A stretch of 64,000 nucleotides of DNA from JAPPLB01 sp965206655 (GTDB lineage: Bacteria > Acidobacteriota > Terriglobia > Bryobacterales > UBA6623): NCBI GenBank assembly GCA_965206655.1, contig CBDBKC010000038.1, forward strand, positions 1,736,001 through 1,800,000. The letters are read 5' to 3'. The position numbers were made by a program, and so were the translations under genes. Under the pieces are notes generated by a model, which had not been told where the DNA came from, did not search any database, and worked only from the letters and a program-made list of their open reading frames with translations. Positions within the stretch are counted from its first letter, which is position 1. Each line of letters starts with the position of its first letter. Of this stretch, positions 16,714-26,737 are shown piece by piece.

Positions 16714-18379
16714 CCAGGATTTCCATTTTGGCCCTGGCACGGTGAAAGTATACACCCGCGCTGCCCCGAAGACCACGTCTTTCCGCGCTGAACCCTGCAC
16801 ATCACCTCCGGCGGCAGGCCCCAAAGCCCGTCCGTCCGCTCACAGACGTTGATGGAGCGGGCTGAACGGCACACCGGCCGACACTGCTCCCTGCGAAGCC
16901 TTTTCGGAGCTAAAAACTGTTGATCCTCGTCCAGGTAACGCTACCCGCTCGGCAGCGGCAGCGCCCAGATCCTGTGCAGCATGTCACCGAACAGCCGCCG
17001 GTTCAGATGCCCCTCGGCCAGCAGCAACCAGTAGTAGCGCGCGTGCTTGACCAGCCGGCCGCCGGTCTTCATCAGCCGCTGCTGCAAGCTCGTGAGCGAC
17101 CAACTCTTGATCCTGTTCGGCAGTCCGAGCCGCCGCCACAAGTTGCCCAGGTTGTAGGCCAGCACGCTGAGTTGCAGTCGCACTTCGTTGGCCCGAAAGC
17201 GATGGCACGAAAGCCGCGTCCAGTGCGTGGCCTGTTTGCCTTCTTTAATCCATTGCTCGGCCGTGCCGCGCTTGTTGTAGAAGCGCACCACCGACCGGCT
17301 TGGCAAGCTCATGTTGGTCACGATAAATCCGACCCGCGGGAACAGCTCACCGAGATGATGCTCGACCTTGGCCACGATGCGTCGCGGCTTGGACCAACTC
17401 TCCGCCTGATAGCGGAAGCTCTTGTAGCGCACCAAGGGCTTGCGACCCGGCCTGCCCGGCGGGCGAAACAAGATGTCTTCGATCGCCAATTCCAAGCTCT
17501 TGTTGGCCGGAATGCGAATGGCGTACTGCACTCCGCGTTCCTCCGAAAACTCATAAATCTCCGGCTTGGCAAAGGCCGCATCGCCCCGGAAGGTGACCTG
17601 TTTGCCCACAGCCTGTTGGCGCTTGATCTCGGGCAGCAGCAACTCCTTCCAGTCCTCAGCGCTGTGCACGTTGCCTGGACGCAGCTTCGCCGCCAGGCAA
17701 TCCCCATGCTGGTTGAACAACAACAGCGGGTGGTAGCAGACCGACTCGAAATGGCCGTTGTAGGCGCTGCCCTCTTGCTGGCCGTGGACAGGGCTTTCGG
17801 TCGAATCCATGTCGAGCACGACGCGCTCGGAGTCGTCTTGCGTCTCGGCTTGCGCCACCAGCTCGCGGTTCACAGCCATCAGCCCCAGCAAGTTCTCCTC
17901 GCTCGCCAGCATCTCCGTCTCGAAGCTCTGCAGTCGCGAGGTCAGTGCCCCGCCGCGATCCCAGTTCCTCTTCGAGCCGATCAAGCGAAACGTCGGGTCA
18001 GCCGACACTCGGACGGCGTCATTGAGGTCCTCGTAGCCTGCCAGCCGAGAGTAGACTGACTGCCGCAGCAGATCGGCCAGCGGGAACTTCTTGTTCAAGC
18101 CTTGCCGTGGGTCACTGAGGTGTTCGTCGATCAGCTTCCCGAGTCCGAGTCGCTCGTCCAGCTCGCGGACCAGGATCAGCCCGCCGTCGGAAGTGACACG
18201 CGATCCTTGGAAATCGACTTTCAATAAGCCGTTGAAGCTTAGCTGGAACGGTTTGTTTTCTTTTTCACCCATTGGGTGTTGATCTCCTCAGCGCCTTGAG
18301 TGCTTTCCAACCCGCATAAATAAAGGCGTCCGAGGCCACCCGATGGTTAGCAGAATCGAAACTAAAGTGGGAATCCGGG
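16714..18379. mobile_element. IS1380-family insertion sequence, copy 2 (1666 bp, opposite orientation)
   Basis: Same termini as the copy at 2618-4283 but inverted: the left end begins CCAGGATTTCC and the right end is ...GGGAATCCGGG. The 5-bp direct repeat CTTGA flanks it (16709-16713 and 18380-18384), different from the TTAAG of copy 1. Each copy therefore arrived by its own transposition. It separates the GT4-GT2 gene from the large multidomain gene at 18505. Confidence 0.95.
16941..18272 (-). CDS. IS1380-family transposase (copy 2)
   Basis: A 443-residue DDE transposase with the same catalytic motifs as copy 1 (VLDMDSTESP, FRGDAAFAKPE, AEQWIKEGKQ). It carries His where copy 1 has Gln (KLIDEHLSDP). 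The frame is intact. The opposite-strand 379-residue frame is a shadow. Confidence 0.95.
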   Translation of the reverse strand: MGEKENKPFQLSFNGLLKVDFQGSRVTSDGGLILVRELDERLGLGKLIDEHLSDPRQGLNKKFPLADLLRQSVYSRLAGYEDLNDAVRVSADPTFRLIGSKRNWDRGGALTSRLQSFETEMLASEENLLGLMAVNRELVAQAETQDDSERVVLDMDSTESPVHGQQEGSAYNGHFESVCYHPLLLFNQHGDCLAAKLRPGNVHSAEDWKELLLPEIKRQQAVGKQVTFRGDAAFAKPEIYEFSEERGVQYAIRIPANKSLELAIEDILFRPPGRPGRKPLVRYKSFRYQAESWSKPRRIVAKVEHHLGELFPRVGFIVTNMSLPSRSVVRFYNKRGTAEQWIKEGKQATHWTRLSCHRFRANEVRLQLSVLAYNLGNLWRRLGLPNRIKSWSLTSLQQRLMKTGGRLVKHARYYWLLLAEGHLNRRLFGDMLHRIWALPLPSG

Positions 18380-18504
18380 CTTGATCTCTTCGTCTATCGA
18401 CACGGTCCTCGCTTCCTGGCCGGCATCAGCCCGAGGAGAGGCACTAGCAACTCCCCTCGCTACCGGGGAATCTAAGCGAACCGCGCGCCGACTAGACGCC
18501 TGAT

Positions 18505-21500
18505 ATGCCATCCGATCCCGTTAACAGTCAGAGCTATTGGAATCGTCGCTTCACGGAGAATTGGGGCAAGGCTTCGGGGCCTCAGCAGACTCAATTCTTC
18601 GCGGAATTATTCGCGGAAGAGGCCCCAACCTGGTTTCGCCGACTCGTGAGCGCTGAAGCGCGGTCGCTTTGCGATGCGGGTTGTGCGCAGGGGCAGGCGC
18701 TCGATTTCCTCCGCGGGCATTTCGGAATCCCAACGGCCCGCGGCCTCGATTTTTCTCACATTGCGGTCGAACAAGCCAGTATAAACTACCGTGAGTGCCA
18801 TTTCGAAGTTGCAGACCTGATAACGGACGAACTAGAGAAAGCCGACCTCGTTTTCTGCTCGAACGTATTGGAGCACTTCCCGACCACGGAGCAGCAGATG
18901 GTCCTACGAAAGCTAATCAATGCCGCGCGTATCGCGATGGTGTGTCTGGTCCCCTTTCGCGAATTCGAGAGAGACCGTGAGCACCTCTCCACCTTCGATT
19001 ACGACAGCCTGCCGCTCTCCGCGAATGGGGCCTACCTCGCTTTCGCAAGAATCGTGGACACCGCCCATTTGCCGGGGAGCCAGTGGCGGGGCAAGCAGCT
19101 ACTGTCCATCTACGTAAATGATGATGTTGTCATACCAGCGACTGACTCGGCTGGTTCCTCCCTCAACGGCTACCTCGCGGATCAACAACTTCACTTCGCT
19201 AGGATACTGAAGCCGCGCTCGATCAGTGATTCAGATCCCGCTAGCCTGACCAGCGCGGACATTCTCGGGCTTCAGAACTTGCCCCGCTTGCGCGCGCTCT
19301 CATTAGGCTCCGCAACTTTGGGAACCACTGAAACAATTCGACCGAGTTCCCAGCAAGTAGTTCCCAGACGCAGTTCGAATCCGACACAGGGCCTCAATCG
19401 AAACAGCGAGATCGCCATCCCCAGACCCATTGCGACCCGGGTCGAACCCGAGCTTCGACAACTGTTGGACCGCAACGAGCGTCTCCAAAAGCGTTATGCC
19501 CAGATGCTGGCGGCGGCCCATCGTACGGTGACATTAGCAGCAGCCGAGCAGAGGAAGAGCGTTCGCAAAGCGGAATCAAAAATAGATGCCATTCGTCTCC
19601 AAGCCACCGCGCGAATCGGAGAGGCAGAAGCAGCACTAGAGCAGGCGCACCAAGAACGTCGTAGCGCCACCCGGGAGGCGACCGAGACCAATCGGCTGTT
19701 AACGCGGCTCCAAGCCAAAGGCGCGAGGAATGATCGAGATCGGGATGCGAACCAAGAGGAGTTGCAGGCCCAGATTGTCAGCTTGCGTAGCAGTCTGGAA
19801 CAAGCTGAAGACTCACGGGCGGAACTGGCACAGCAGCTACGCCGTAAAGATCTCAAGTTGCGGGTCGGATCGATGCTCCATCAGTCCCTCGCGCTGCTTC
19901 AAGACCTGACTCCAGAGCTATTACGAAAGGCTGTACGGCCTTTCTATTTGCCCGTGTACAAAGCGCTGTTTCCCGATGGCAACGCGCCCTACGAGACGCC
20001 TCTCACACCCTCGGTGGAAAATGGCGAGACGCCCGAAAGCAAACCGAAACCGGAGTCTCCGCGTGTCCGCCAGCCGGTTCCACAGACGGCACTCGTAGAC
20101 CGACTGTTCGCCGGCCGTCCACCCAAGGTAAGTGTAGTCCTACCTATTTGGAACCATGCTGACCTTCTCGCTGACTCGATCCAAAGCGTCCTTACACAAA
20201 CACACGCCAATCTAGAGTTGATACTGGTCGACGATGGCTCTGATGAGGATCTAAGACCAATCCTACGACCGTTTACTTCCGATCCAAGGTTCGCGGTGGT
20301 TCGCGTCGCTCATCAGGGTCTTCCGCAAGCCCTCAACACGGGATTCCGACGGGCTACAGGAGACTTTTGGACTTGGACCTCCGCCGATAACTTGATGCAG
20401 CCCCTGATGCTGGAAACCCTCGTCCGATTTCTCCTGGAACATCCAGACACGGACATGACGTTCGGAAATATGGATCTAATTGACGAGGAAGGCCGCCCCC
20501 TGGTTGACTCTGACTACCGGATAGCCTGTCAGGATCCGGAAGCGACGAATCGTCTCCACCTCCCTCGTGCAGTCGAGCCCCTGAGTATCGTTGCCGACAA
20601 CTTTATTGGCGCAGCATTCCTTTACCGGGCACAGGCGGCCCGAGTCGTAGGCGAGTACGACGTGCATCTCATCGGTGTTGAAGACTACGACTACTGGCTA
20701 CGCATAGCCGCAACGGGAGTGATCGAGCATGTGGGCCGAGAGGAGCCGCTCTACTCCTATCGAGTCCATCCGAGAACGCTGAGCGTCACGCGGCGAGATG
20801 AGATCATCGCAAAAGTCGAGAAGCTCATTGCCCACCACGAGGAGCGCGTGCAAGTTTACCAGCGTCGTTTCAAAGTGATGGTTGCTGGGACAGGTGCCGA
20901 GCCGGACCTAGCCCAGACGGCCTCGGAGTTGGCTGAGGCGTTTTCGTGGCAAGGCCACCAAGTAACGTTCCTCGAATCCGACAACGAGGAACCGATGCGA
21001 CAGTGGACTCAGTCTCTGGGTAGTGAAGACAAGGCCATAGCGATTTTCTTCTCCGCTGAATCGCTCCACAAGTTCCATTCTTCCAGCACCGCCGCAAATC
21101 ACAGTGCGATGTGCGTGATCTGGTCCACCTCGGGCATACTCCCCGCAATCCCCGAGAACTCTCTACAATCGACGTGGGTTCTGACCAATAACCAGGAGGC
21201 CATCGCACACCTTCCACCGGAGCTGTCGCAACGATGGTCTCAACTCTTCCCGACACACTTCTCAACTCGGAAGGAACTGTCCACCTGTCTCAAGGCGCGA
21301 ACCGCCGCGTACCCCTTGTGGGACGTGCCAGAGTTCTCCGGCTCACTATGGCTTTACCTGGGTCCAATGGCTGATACGGATGTCGACTGGACAGCTCTCG
21401 CCTTGCTTGTTGAGGGATGCACCGCCGGCACCTTGTTGCTCATATCGACCATCCAAAAGGACAGTTCAAACCCGCTAAAGCACTTCTCGACACCTGACCG

Positions 21501-23133
21501 AGTCAAATACCTGGGATGGAAACCAGCCAGCCATTGGTACCCTTATCTTTCCCGAGCCACGATCCTCCTGGCCCCCTTGTCGAACGACGTGAATCCAAAC
21601 AACCCGTGGCATGACACCATCCACGCCTACCTAGCCGCCGCCAAGCCGATTCTCGCGACTCCGGCTATCGAGAAGATCGGACATTCCAGGGTTCCGAATC
21701 TACTCATCCGGATGCCCCATGAGTTCGCCGGGGCAGCGGTGGCGCTAGAGCATCTTCGCGCAGACAAACTCACAGCAGATCGATACCGAAGCAGCATCTC
21801 TCCTCAGGCGGTTGTTAAGCAGTTGACGGGAGCGGCCAACACATCATGTTCGGAAGAGCAGCTTGCGTCCACTTCTCAGTTGGGGACCAAGCAGGCAGTA
21901 ACACCACGAAACGACCAAGCCCCTACTCGCTGCCTTATCGAGACCAGTACCCTCCACCGGGGCGGACTAGAGCGCGTTGTGGCCGATCTCGCAGCATCGT
22001 TCACGCGAAACCACATCGAAGTCTCAGTTGTGGTGACGGAGAAGGCAGGTGATATTGCACAGGAATGCCGGGAGATCGGCATCCCCGTTTATGCTGATGT
22101 CAGCACGGCGACCGTTTTCGGTGATCTGCTCAAGAGATTGGCCCCCGATCTCCTTGTCTCCCACTTTTCCACACTGGGTGCACCGCTCGCCTGGCAGGCT
22201 GGAATCCCGGTGGTGAGCTATTGGCACAACTGCTTTGTTTGGATGAGCGAGAAACGTGAGGAGGACTTCCGCCGAAACGATCTTTACGTGAGTCACTATG
22301 TAGCCGTCTCACAAGCGGTGAGCCGGAACTTCTCCGAGCGCTTCGGCATATCGCCGAGCAAGATCACAGCGATCCCAAACGGGGTGTCTATTGAAAGACT
22401 GCAGCAAAAAGCAGATACTTCGGCACCGCGCCTACATCGAGCGAGTCTCGGCTTGAAACAAGAAGACTTTGTACTGCTGAACGTGGGATCGTTCTACGGG
22501 ACCAAAGCCCAGATGCACGCTCTCTCGGCTCTGCGTAGCGCGCTCGCGGACTGCCCCAAACTGCGGCTCCTTTTTCTTGGGGACAAGGGAGATCCAACCT
22601 ATTACAAACTGGTTACCGATAAAATCGATGCGTGGGGCTTGACTGATCATGTGCGAATCTGTGAACCGACCGACCGGATCCATGACTACTATCGGATGGC
22701 GGACGGCCTCCTGCTGGCTTCTATCACCGAAGGCTGGAGTCTCGCTAAAACTGAAGCGATGTACTTCGGCTTGCCGATGATACTGACTCGCGTCGGAGGA
22801 GCCGAAGAGGTCATCGACAACGATGACATCGGCATTCTCATTGAGCCACCCTGCCGGGATCTAGCACACCTCACCCCCGCACGAGCATGGGAACTGGCGC
22901 TCGATGAGACTCCCCCCAACCTGGATCAGATCGTCGCAGCTATCAAGGACTTGTACACCCGACTCGATCGCTGGAAGGTCAAGGGGCGAGCGGGTCGAAC
23001 GAAAGTCCAGACAACTTACCAGCTCGATCTCCTGATCCAACGCCATCTCGACCTGATCAGGTCAGTTGTCCACCAACACTTCGGCAGCAAACATGTGGCT
23101 TCCTCTTTCAGAAGCAGGGCCAAGTCTCCCTAA
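18505..23133 (+). CDS. Giant multidomain polysaccharide enzyme: methyltransferase - coiled coil - GT2 - GT4
   Basis: 1542 residues, no membrane segment seen. Residues ~1-215 are a class I SAM methyltransferase (SLCDAGCAQGQALDFL as motif I, VFCSNVLEHFP as the acidic post-motif). About 318-450 is a charged coiled coil rich in Ala, Glu, Arg and Gln. About 540-780 is a GT2 domain (KVSVVLPIWNHADLLADSIQ, LILVDDGSDEDL, VEDYDYWLRIA). About 800-1120 looks like a degenerate GT-B region with no clear motif. About 1139-1510 is a GT4 domain (ETSTLHRGGLERVVADLA, NVGSFYGTKAQMHAL, and ITEGWSLAKTEAMYFGLP with the E-x7-E pair). Such chains synthesise and cap or modify O-antigen-like chains, with the coiled coil acting as a molecular ruler in some systems (inference). 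No SD is obvious; ATG 18505 is the only good start. Confidence 0.85.
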   Translation: MPSDPVNSQSYWNRRFTENWGKASGPQQTQFFAELFAEEAPTWFRRLVSAEARSLCDAGCAQGQALDFLRGHFGIPTARGLDFSHIAVEQASINYRECHFEVADLITDELEKADLVFCSNVLEHFPTTEQQMVLRKLINAARIAMVCLVPFREFERDREHLSTFDYDSLPLSANGAYLAFARIVDTAHLPGSQWRGKQLLSIYVNDDVVIPATDSAGSSLNGYLADQQLHFARILKPRSISDSDPASLTSADILGLQNLPRLRALSLGSATLGTTETIRPSSQQVVPRRSSNPTQGLNRNSEIAIPRPIATRVEPELRQLLDRNERLQKRYAQMLAAAHRTVTLAAAEQRKSVRKAESKIDAIRLQATARIGEAEAALEQAHQERRSATREATETNRLLTRLQAKGARNDRDRDANQEELQAQIVSLRSSLEQAEDSRAELAQQLRRKDLKLRVGSMLHQSLALLQDLTPELLRKAVRPFYLPVYKALFPDGNAPYETPLTPSVENGETPESKPKPESPRVRQPVPQTALVDRLFAGRPPKVSVVLPIWNHADLLADSIQSVLTQTHANLELILVDDGSDEDLRPILRPFTSDPRFAVVRVAHQGLPQALNTGFRRATGDFWTWTSADNLMQPLMLETLVRFLLEHPDTDMTFGNMDLIDEEGRPLVDSDYRIACQDPEATNRLHLPRAVEPLSIVADNFIGAAFLYRAQAARVVGEYDVHLIGVEDYDYWLRIAATGVIEHVGREEPLYSYRVHPRTLSVTRRDEIIAKVEKLIAHHEERVQVYQRRFKVMVAGTGAEPDLAQTASELAEAFSWQGHQVTFLESDNEEPMRQWTQSLGSEDKAIAIFFSAESLHKFHSSSTAANHSAMCVIWSTSGILPAIPENSLQSTWVLTNNQEAIAHLPPELSQRWSQLFPTHFSTRKELSTCLKARTAAYPLWDVPEFSGSLWLYLGPMADTDVDWTALALLVEGCTAGTLLLISTIQKDSSNPLKHFSTPDRVKYLGWKPASHWYPYLSRATILLAPLSNDVNPNNPWHDTIHAYLAAAKPILATPAIEKIGHSRVPNLLIRMPHEFAGAAVALEHLRADKLTADRYRSSISPQAVVKQLTGAANTSCSEEQLASTSQLGTKQAVTPRNDQAPTRCLIETSTLHRGGLERVVADLAASFTRNHIEVSVVVTEKAGDIAQECREIGIPVYADVSTATVFGDLLKRLAPDLLVSHFSTLGAPLAWQAGIPVVSYWHNCFVWMSEKREEDFRRNDLYVSHYVAVSQAVSRNFSERFGISPSKITAIPNGVSIERLQQKADTSAPRLHRASLGLKQEDFVLLNVGSFYGTKAQMHALSALRSALADCPKLRLLFLGDKGDPTYYKLVTDKIDAWGLTDHVRICEPTDRIHDYYRMADGLLLASITEGWSLAKTEAMYFGLPMILTRVGGAEEVIDNDDIGILIEPPCRDLAHLTPARAWELALDETPPNLDQIVAAIKDLYTRLDRWKVKGRAGRTKVQTTYQLDLLIQRHLDLIRSVVHQHFGSKHVASSFRSRAKSP

Positions 23134-23181
23134 GAGGGAGAGAGCACCGTAGTCGTGAATCCATGCACTCCTGATCCGAAG

Positions 23182-23379
23182 TAACGAGGGAACTCAGCCT
23201 TCGGACGCCATACGGCTACAGGAAGTCTGGCTATACTTGCCAGCCGCGAGGACATGGGGCGTTGGACCGCATCATCGATGGAACTCGTGGACGAACACCG
23301 AGCAACGGATCTACTAATCCGGCGTGAATCCTGGGTACGTCATCACTACAAGAGATTCTTCCGCCGCAAACTCAGATGA
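23182..23379 (+). pseudogene. C-terminal remnant of an unidentified protein
   Basis: A ~64-codon open stretch ending MGRWTASSMELVDEHRATD followed by LLIRRESWVRHHYKRFFRRKLR-type basic sequence and a TGA at 23377-23379. Composition and codon pattern look like a genuine protein end, and a terminator-like hairpin overlaps the stop. There is no start upstream, only a stop at about 23180, so it would be a leftover 3' end of a deleted gene. I do not recognise the family, and it may be chance. The interval 23134-23181 holds nothing visible. Confidence 0.3.
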
Positions 23380-23396
23380 GAACGGCGGGCTTTTCT
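23361..23396 (+). terminator. Possible rho-independent terminator
   Basis: The stem CCGCCG (23361-23366) pairs with CGGCGG (23383-23388), followed by GCTTTTCT. The loop of 16 bases is long, so it is moderate to weak. A similar arrangement (GCGG...CCGC then a T-run, leading into CTGTTGAAAGGAG) follows the IS110 transposase at ~7218-7200 on the minus strand, which hints that both come from related elements. Confidence 0.4.
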
Positions 23397-23773
23397 GTTG
23401 AAAGGAGTAACGAAGATTTTCACCGACTCAAGCCCGGTGTCACGAGCTGCCCGCCGGTTCTCGCCTATCGGGGACTACGCGAGGGAGTTATCCGGGAAAG
23501 CTTCCTGGATGAGTTCTGATGCTTTCGTTGCATCTGTTTCAAGCCCGGCGGGTTTGACACAAACTGAATCTTCCGCGACGGTCTGTCGGCGCTGCCGATG
23601 GCGGCGATGCCGGGCGACCCGATGCGCGCACATGGATGTCTGGTCACGTGACTCGTTGACCCTTGGACTCGATTCGCACAAACGTTCGCTGCCACGCTTG
23701 GTCACCGTTGAAGACAACCATTCTGCTCACGGGAGGCTTAGGATGCCTGCATCCATCCTTGACTTTCACCTAT
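23390..23773 (+). repeat. Diverged solo copy of the IS110-associated non-coding end
   Basis: This segment aligns along its length with the minus strand of 7207-6843. Shared blocks include CTGTTGAAAGGAG, AACGAAGATTTTCACCGAC, GACACAAACTGAATCTTCCG, GCGACCCGATGCGCGCACAT, GGTCACGTGACTCGTTGACC and AGGATGCCTGCATCCATCCT. It ends near a partial subterminal repeat (CACCTATC at ~23767). There is no transposase beside it. It seems to be the non-coding end of a related element whose recombinase gene is gone, now followed by the IS630 fragment. Confidence 0.85.
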
Positions 23774-23774
23774 C

Positions 23775-24351
23775 CCTTTGAAGGCGATGCGGTGCATCTG
23801 ACGGAGCAGCAGTGCAGCGAGTTACAGGAGATCGCTCGGCTGAGCTACCTGCCGGATTCGTCCTACGCGCCAAGATCCTGCTGTTGCTCGCCGAGGGCTT
23901 GTCCTACGCGGCGATCAAGGACAAGCTCGACACCACCGCACCGACAATCTCACGTTGGAAGAAACGCTTCCTCGAACAAGGCCTCGATGGGTTCGAAACC
24001 CATCCTCCCGGCCAGCAAGCGTCCAAGCTCACTCCGAAGCTGCGCGCCCGGATTCTCACCGCGACCCGCCGCAAGCCGCGCGACGGATCGACACATTGGT
24101 CGTGCCTCAAACTGGCCGCCGAACTCGGCGTCTCCAAGACGATGCTGCATAGGGTTTGGCAAGAGGCCGGCCTCAAGCCCCATCGATTGGAACGCTACAT
24201 GGCGTCCAACGGCCCGGACTTCGAGCGGAAGGCGGTCGACATCATCGGGCTCTATCTCGATCCGCCGCAACATGCCGCTGTCTTCTCTGTCGATGAGAAG
24301 ACAGCCATTCAAGCCCTCGACCGGCGGATCGCGTACTGCCGGTGTCTCCCG
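23775..24351 (+). pseudogene. IS630-family transposase fragment, truncated by IS21 copy 2
   Basis: The N-terminal helix-turn-helix half of an IS630/Tc1-like transposase. The frame begins with AVHLTEQQCSELQEIARL, then shifts into VLRAKILLLLAEGLSYAAIK, ISRWKKRFLEQGLDGF, KLAAELGVSKTMLHRVWQEA and the first catalytic block FSVDEKTAIQALDR. IS21 copy 2 starts at 24352 and removes everything downstream, including the remaining DDE residues. It is non-functional. Confidence 0.85.
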
Positions 24352-24476
24352 TGAGAACGGCGGAGCCAAAATAGACCACAGAGCGGCGATTCTAAGCCGC
24401 GTGAGGGCGGCGCAAAATTAGACCGCCCAGGTGGTCCGCGTAGCATCCCCGAGGTGTTTTGTGGAACACCGGAGGG

Positions 24477-25976
24477 ATGTATCAAGTGGAGCTATACGCT
24501 CAAGTACGGCGGAGTGTCATCGTTGAGGGGCTGAGTGAACGCGAGGCCGTCAAACGGTTCGGTTTGGCGCGGGAGACGGTGCGCAAGATGCTGCGCTACA
24601 AGGTGCCGCCGGGCTATCGGCGGCGTCAACCGGTGAAGCGGCCGAAGCTGGATTCGTTCACAGGAATCATTGATCAGATACTGCTTGACGATCAGCAGCA
24701 GCCGAGGAAACAGCGTCACACGGCACAGCGCATCTTCGACCGCTTGCGCGACGAGTACGACTTCACGGGCGGTTACACAATCATCAAGGACTACGTTCGC
24801 GAGAAGAAGCTGGGCGGTCAAGAGATGTTTGTGCCGCTGGCACATCCTCCTGGCGATGCGCAAGCTGACTTCGGTGAAGCACTGGTTGTCATTGACGGAG
24901 TGCAGCGTAAGGCCCACTTCTTGGTGGTCGATCTACCGCACAGCGATGACGCCTTTGTAAAAGCCTTTCCCGCCGAGACGACGGAAGCCTTTTGCGAAGG
25001 ACACAACGCCGCGTTTCGCTACTTTGGCGGTGTGCCGCGCAGCATTGTCTACGACAACACGAAGTTGGCGGTAGCAAGGATTCTCGGCGACGGTACGCGC
25101 AAACGCACACGAGCGTTCAGTGAGTTGCAGTCGCACTACTTGTTCGCTGATCGTTTCGGCCGGCCAGGCAAGGGTAACGACAAAGGCAAGGTGGAAGGCT
25201 TGGTGGGCTATGGGCGGCGCAACTTCATGGTGCCGATCCCCCGGTTCTCGAGTTGGGAAGCCTTCAACGAACACCTCGAAGCCAAGTGCCGCAAGAACCG
25301 TGAGCGGCGCTTGCGGCGACACACCGAAACGATCGGAGAACGCTTTGAGCGCGACGCGAAAGCGTTGCTGCCATTGCCGTCCGCGCCCTACGATGCCTGC
25401 GACAAACGTACGACCCGGGTGACGTCGTTGTCGCTGGTGCGCTATCGGACCAACGACTACTCGGTGCCGACGCGCTACGGCCATCGCCAGGTGTTGCTCA
25501 AAGCCTATGTGGACGAAGTAGTGATCTGTTGCGGCAGCGAAGAGATCGCACGCCACCGGCGCAGTTACGAACGCGAAGAGTTGATCTTCGATCCCGTCCA
25601 TTATCTGGCGTTGCTGGAGCGCAAGACGAATGCGCTCGATCAAGCCGCGCCGTTGGTGGGTTGGGATCTACCGCCCGAGTTTCCGCGATTACGACGCCTG
25701 CTCGAAGTCCGCTTGGGCAAAGCGGGCAAGCGCGAGTACGTGCAGGTGTTGCGTCTGCTGGAGGACTTTCGGCTGGAGCATGTTGCGGCGGCGGTGCGCC
25801 AAGCCTGCGAACTGGGAACGATCGGCTTCGACGCCGTCAAGCATCTGTTGCTGTGCGCGATCGAACAACGTCCGCCACGGCTGGACTTAACGAAGTATCC
25901 TCACCTGCCGACGGCTCAAGTCGAGCAGACTTCGGCAGCGTCCTATCTCGCGCTCTTGGGGCAAGGAGCGGGCTGA
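24477..25976 (+). CDS. istA: IstA, IS21 DDE transposase (copy 2)
   Basis: A 499-residue transposase, same architecture as copy 1 (helix-turn-helix, rve core with DFGEALVVIDG, YDNTKLAV, KGKVEGLVGY). One residue differs (KVPPGY). Intact, and coupled to istB through the overlap TGATG. Confidence 0.94.
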   Translation: MYQVELYAQVRRSVIVEGLSEREAVKRFGLARETVRKMLRYKVPPGYRRRQPVKRPKLDSFTGIIDQILLDDQQQPRKQRHTAQRIFDRLRDEYDFTGGYTIIKDYVREKKLGGQEMFVPLAHPPGDAQADFGEALVVIDGVQRKAHFLVVDLPHSDDAFVKAFPAETTEAFCEGHNAAFRYFGGVPRSIVYDNTKLAVARILGDGTRKRTRAFSELQSHYLFADRFGRPGKGNDKGKVEGLVGYGRRNFMVPIPRFSSWEAFNEHLEAKCRKNRERRLRRHTETIGERFERDAKALLPLPSAPYDACDKRTTRVTSLSLVRYRTNDYSVPTRYGHRQVLLKAYVDEVVICCGSEEIARHRRSYEREELIFDPVHYLALLERKTNALDQAAPLVGWDLPPEFPRLRRLLEVRLGKAGKREYVQVLRLLEDFRLEHVAAAVRQACELGTIGFDAVKHLLLCAIEQRPPRLDLTKYPHLPTAQVEQTSAASYLALLGQGAG

Positions 25977-26737
25977 TGGCGAAGTCGAATCTCTTACTGG
26001 AAGCCCATCTGAAAGCGTTGCGGCTGCCGACTTTCCTGCGCGAGTACGACAAAGTGGCGCGGCAATGCGCCGCCGAGGGCTTGGACTGTAGGAGCTTCCT
26101 GAAGCAACTCTGCGAGTTGGAACTGCTCGACCGAGATCAGCGGGCGACTGAACGTCGCATCAAAGCAGCCAAGTTTCCCGTGACGAAAAGTCTCGACACA
26201 TTCGACTTCCTAGCGTTGCCTTCGTTAAACAAGAAGCTCGTGCTGGAGCTGGCGCGCTGTGAGTTCATCGACCGTCGCGAGAACGTCTTGGCTCTGGGCA
26301 ACTCCGGCACCGGCAAGACGCATCTCGCCCTGGCGCTAGGCCTGGCCGCTTGTCAGAGCGGTTATCGAACACGCTTCACCACGGCTGCGGCACTGGTCAA
26401 TGAACTGCTCGAAGCCCGCGACGAGCGACGGCTGCTGCGCTTCCAAAAACAACTTGCCAAGCAGGATCTGCTGATCGTCGATGAACTGGGCTATGTGCCG
26501 CTGTCGAAGACCGGCGCTGAGCTGCTGTTCGAGATCTTCTCGCAACGCTATGAACAAGGCTCCACGATGCTGACCTCAAACTTGCCGTTCACCGAGTGGA
26601 CAGAGGTGCTCGGGTCCGAGCGCATGACCGGCGCTCTGCTCGATCGCCTCACCCACCACGTTCACATCCTGGAGATGAACGGCGAAAGCTTCCGCCTCAA
26701 ACAGAGTCAAAAGAAACGGTCTCGCTCTTCCGACTGA
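25976..26737 (+). CDS. istB: IstB, IS21 helper ATPase (copy 2)
   Basis: A 253-residue AAA+ helper with Walker A GNSGTGKTHLA and Walker B LLIVDELGY. The ATG overlaps the last base of istA. No coding difference from copy 1 was noticed. Confidence 0.95.
   Translation: MAKSNLLLEAHLKALRLPTFLREYDKVARQCAAEGLDCRSFLKQLCELELLDRDQRATERRIKAAKFPVTKSLDTFDFLALPSLNKKLVLELARCEFIDRRENVLALGNSGTGKTHLALALGLAACQSGYRTRFTTAAALVNELLEARDERRLLRFQKQLAKQDLLIVDELGYVPLSKTGAELLFEIFSQRYEQGSTMLTSNLPFTEWTEVLGSERMTGALLDRLTHHVHILEMNGESFRLKQSQKKRSRSSD

Noticed and set aside
2613..18384. Composite transposon bounded by the two IS1380 copies
   Set aside because: The copies are inverted and each has its own target duplication (TTAAG and CTTGA), so they inserted independently; the outer flanks do not match.
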